In this document: piece after piece, positions 5,776 to 7,358 of the stretch | Numbering within the stretch: the first letter of the stretch is position 1 | Layout of the letters: each line of letters opens with the position of its first letter | Source of the DNA: Alphaproteobacteria bacterium MarineAlpha3_Bin3 | GTDB taxonomy: Bacteria; Pseudomonadota; Alphaproteobacteria; Rhodospirillales; Casp-alpha2 | NCBI GenBank assembly: GCA_002938075.1 | Contig: PTLK01000090.1 | Coordinates: 1 to 7,358, forward strand | Length of the DNA stretch: 7,358 nucleotides | Reading direction: 5' to 3' | Notes under the pieces: generated by a model | The model's database searches: none | What the model saw: the letters and a program-made list of their open reading frames with translations, nothing else | What the model was told of the DNA's origin: nothing | Position numbers and translations under genes: made by a program

Positions 5776-5805
5776 AATGTTCGCTAATACCCACAAGCGG
5801 ACATT
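5776..5805. repeat. Degenerate palindrome, copy 3 of 3
   Basis: AATGTTCGCT (5776-5785) pairs with AGCGGACATT (5796-5805) over ten pairs, one of them U-G, around a 10-base loop. An alternative stem, CCCACA/TGTGGG (5790-5795 with 5805-5810), uses the same bases and cannot form at the same time. Confidence 0.65.
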
Positions 5806-5823
5806 GTGGGCAATGCTCAGCCG

Positions 5824-5837
5824 CCTCGGTAACGAGG
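5824..5837. terminator. Small hairpin just beyond the radical SAM gene
   Basis: CCTCG (5824-5828) pairs with CGAGG (5833-5837) around GTAA. On the minus strand it lies 6 bases after the radical SAM stop codon (5846-5844) but has no T-tract on that side. On the plus strand it is followed by GCAATCTTATTTTGTT, which looks more like an intrinsic terminator for transcription entering from the left. The stem is short. Confidence 0.35.
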
Positions 5838-5843
5838 GCAATC

Positions 5844-7139
5844 TTATTTTGTTGTGACACGATTAGCGCGCCTGTGAGGATAGATTCCGAGCCCCCAGAC
5901 GCTCTTCTCGAAGGTCAGGGCCTCAAAGTTGATGCCCAATTCCTGGGCGATGCGGTAGCTCTGCTTGATCTCGCCGCGGGTCGGACGGCGGGACAGTTCC
6001 GCGTACTTCTCTTGGTACTTGCAGCTCCGGGGGTCCGTGAAGGTGTCCGGATGGAACTGGTCCATGACGTTGACCGGCGCGCCCGGCAGGTGTTCTTCGA
6101 TCCATTCCAGGACCGGTCGGGTGCAGCATTCCACATGGTTGGGCATGATTAGGTGGCGGATCGTGTAGGGCTCGCCCCAGTCGTGGATCACCTTCAGGTT
6201 CCGGGTCACCGTATCCCAGTACCAGGGCGTGCGGGCCAGCGTCTTGGCGCAGTCGCCGGGACCGAACTTAAAGTCAGGCAGCCAAACGTCCATGACTATG
6301 CGCAGCAGCTTCATAGCGTCCTCGGTCATGAAAAAATTGGAGTTCCACAGCATGGGCGCGTTGAACCGCCCCTCGTAGGTGTAGACGGCCGGGTCGAGGG
6401 GCGTCCAGCTCAGGGGATCGGCCTTGGCGAGACTGGCATTGGCGACGTCGAAGCGGCCGGGCCTATCCGCACCTCGTCCGAGCAGCCGGATCGCCTCGAG
6501 AATCGTATGCAGGTGGATGGTCGGGTCGCCGCCCACCCAGTTGATGTTGTGGCAGCCCTCGGAGCGAAGTATCCAGGCCATGGTCGCCAGGATCCGAGCG
6601 TCGACCTCGATGCCGTTGTCCTTGTCCGTCGAGATGTCTCCGTTCTGGCAGATGGCGCAGCGCATGTTGCAGGACGTGAAGAAGATGGTCCCCGAGCCGA
6701 GCCGGCCTCGGTAGACTAGCTCCTCGCCAGGGTGGTGGAAGAAGCTCGAGACCCGGGTGCCTGAGGCCAGCTTACAGGTCCCGAATTTGGTAGCGCTGGC
6801 CCGGTCAACCCGGCAGTTCCACTGGCAGAAATTGCAGCTCTCCAGCATGCGTTGGGCGAGGGCCGAGACCAGGTCAAGAAGGCTCGGCCCCTTGGTCGGC
6901 TCCTCCAGGCGGGCGCCGGTCCGAACGGCATCGAGGCGGTCCAGGAACTGGGGCGTCAGCCGCTCGAGCTCGGCCCACAGGCCGTCGGTCCCCTCGGCAT
7001 CGAGATCAACGGAGACCGGCACAGTGGTGGCGATGCGGAACTTGGCCGGCCGGCGGTTGTCAGCGACGTCGAGATACCAAGCCAGGCAGTCCCGGAGCGC
7101 CGGGTCGTTCCAAATCCACAGTTCGCCGAAAGGAGACAT
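5844..7139 (-). CDS. Radical SAM protein, PflX/COG1313-like, with an N-terminal cysteine cluster
   Basis: This 431-residue protein binds a [4Fe-4S] cluster and SAM through Cys157-x3-Cys161-x2-Cys164 (in FFTSCNMRCAICQN). Residues 102-122 hold a second set of cysteines (Cys102, 105, 109, 122) in the 'C-x-x-C-x-x-x-C-x-x-x-R...G-x-C' pattern of PflX-like proteins, possibly an auxiliary metal site. Other family marks are GSGTIFF (148-154), EGCHNINWVGGDPT (194-207), a D-x-W-L-P-D-F-K-F strand (284-292), TIRHLIMPNHVE (326-337) and NVMDQFHP (357-364). Residues 1-95 are an extra N-terminal region, and about 222-260 looks like an insertion. There is no signal peptide; it is cytoplasmic. The ATG at 7139 has GGGAG 6 bases upstream. 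It could be an activase for a glycyl-radical or other enzyme, but no partner gene is visible here. The substrate is unknown. The radical SAM call is firm; the subfamily is from memory. Confidence 0.9.
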   Translation of the reverse strand: MSPFGELWIWNDPALRDCLAWYLDVADNRRPAKFRIATTVPVSVDLDAEGTDGLWAELERLTPQFLDRLDAVRTGARLEEPTKGPSLLDLVSALAQRMLESCNFCQWNCRVDRASATKFGTCKLASGTRVSSFFHHPGEELVYRGRLGSGTIFFTSCNMRCAICQNGDISTDKDNGIEVDARILATMAWILRSEGCHNINWVGGDPTIHLHTILEAIRLLGRGADRPGRFDVANASLAKADPLSWTPLDPAVYTYEGRFNAPMLWNSNFFMTEDAMKLLRIVMDVWLPDFKFGPGDCAKTLARTPWYWDTVTRNLKVIHDWGEPYTIRHLIMPNHVECCTRPVLEWIEEHLPGAPVNVMDQFHPDTFTDPRSCKYQEKYAELSRRPTRGEIKQSYRIAQELGINFEALTFEKSVWGLGIYPHRRANRVTTK

Positions 7140-7163
7140 GCGGGGCTCCCGCTCACAGGAGGA

Positions 7164-7193
7164 AGTCTAGCCTCTATGCGACGTCTAGGCCAA
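7164..7193 (-). promoter_or_regulatory. Possible promoter of the radical SAM gene
   Basis: Reading the minus strand, TTGGCC (7193-7188) and TAGACT (7169-7164) are separated by 18 bases and each matches 4 of 6 consensus positions. The predicted start would leave a leader of roughly 17 bases containing the GGGAG ribosome binding site. It is weak on its own. Confidence 0.2.
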
Positions 7194-7273
7194 GAGATCT
7201 CCCACCAGGTCCAACGCCTTCGGTTAAGTGTCCTGGGATGATAGACCCGGCCATCAGGTATTTTGGGGTTCAG

Positions 7274-7358
7274 ATGATTTCGTTGAGGCTCATTCATTTA
7301 GCCGTTGTTGGTTTCCTGTGCGCCAGCTTTCTGACCGCTGCATCACCGGCGGAGGCTA
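7274..7358 (+). CDS. N-terminus of an exported protein (3' partial)
   Basis: The ATG at 7274 opens a frame still open at the window end (28 codons). It encodes a typical Sec signal peptide: MISLRLIHLAVVGF with a basic Arg5, a hydrophobic core, then CASFLTAASPAEA, with a likely cleavage after the final Ala-x-Ala. The residues before the Cys (GFLC) do not make a good lipobox, so a lipoprotein is unlikely. GGGG (7265-7268) is 5 bases upstream of the ATG. The gene is divergent from the radical SAM gene across 134 bp. The mature protein is outside the window, so its function cannot be given. Confidence 0.6.
   Translation, partial: MISLRLIHLAVVGFLCASFLTAASPAEA

Noticed and set aside
5683..5805. 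CRISPR array
   Set aside because: There are only three diverged palindromic units, the 16-base spacers are too short, and there are no cas genes.
4218..7139. Mycofactocin-like pathway (a creatininase-family gene with a radical SAM gene)
   Set aside because: The radical SAM protein is PflX-like and lacks a SPASM-type C-terminus, no precursor peptide is seen, the genes are more than 900 bp apart, and the creatininase is broken.

Overview
The window is GC-rich DNA with strong GC3 bias, and its protein families are typical of an alphaproteobacterium, most likely of the Rhodospirillales type. That taxonomic call is inferred from codon use and remembered family similarity; there is no rRNA or marker gene here to confirm it.

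Layout. (1) Positions 1-510 (+) are the C-terminal end of a secreted, RTX-like surface or adhesin protein. (2) A 482-bp gap follows, holding a broken exported ORF (541-651), an extended -10 promoter and a leader hairpin. (3) Positions 993-4021 (+) are a two-gene type I secretion operon: a PrtD-type inner-membrane ABC transporter, then an HlyD-type periplasmic adaptor, joined by a 4-base ATGA overlap. The protein ending at 510 is the obvious candidate cargo. No TolC-like outer-membrane partner is in the window. (4) The operon ends in a 19-bp hairpin overlapping the stop codon, followed by two more stable hairpins in a convergent intergenic region. (5) On the minus strand, 4218-4908 is a creatininase-family gene split by a stop plus one-base frameshift, and probably also shortened by an internal in-frame deletion. 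Upstream of it are a terminator and a small, very basic conserved protein (4985-5155). (6) Positions 5156-5843 are a less GC-rich stretch without a convincing gene. It carries three regularly spaced, degenerate palindromes (period 46-47 bp) related to a half-site AATGTCCGCTTT. (7) Positions 5844-7139 (-) encode a PflX/COG1313-like radical SAM protein with an extra N-terminal cysteine cluster. (8) Divergent from it, a signal-peptide-bearing gene starts at 7274 (+) and runs off the window.

How it fits together. The T1SS genes form one clear functional module with the upstream cargo. The minus-strand genes look unrelated to it. The palindrome array, the split creatininase and the truncated signal-peptide ORF suggest that the intergenic parts have been remodelled by small repeats and deletions. 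I see no strong case for a wholly new system. The palindrome array, the hairpin cluster after the T1SS operon, the altered ABC signature and the cysteine-rich radical SAM protein are the items most worth a second look.
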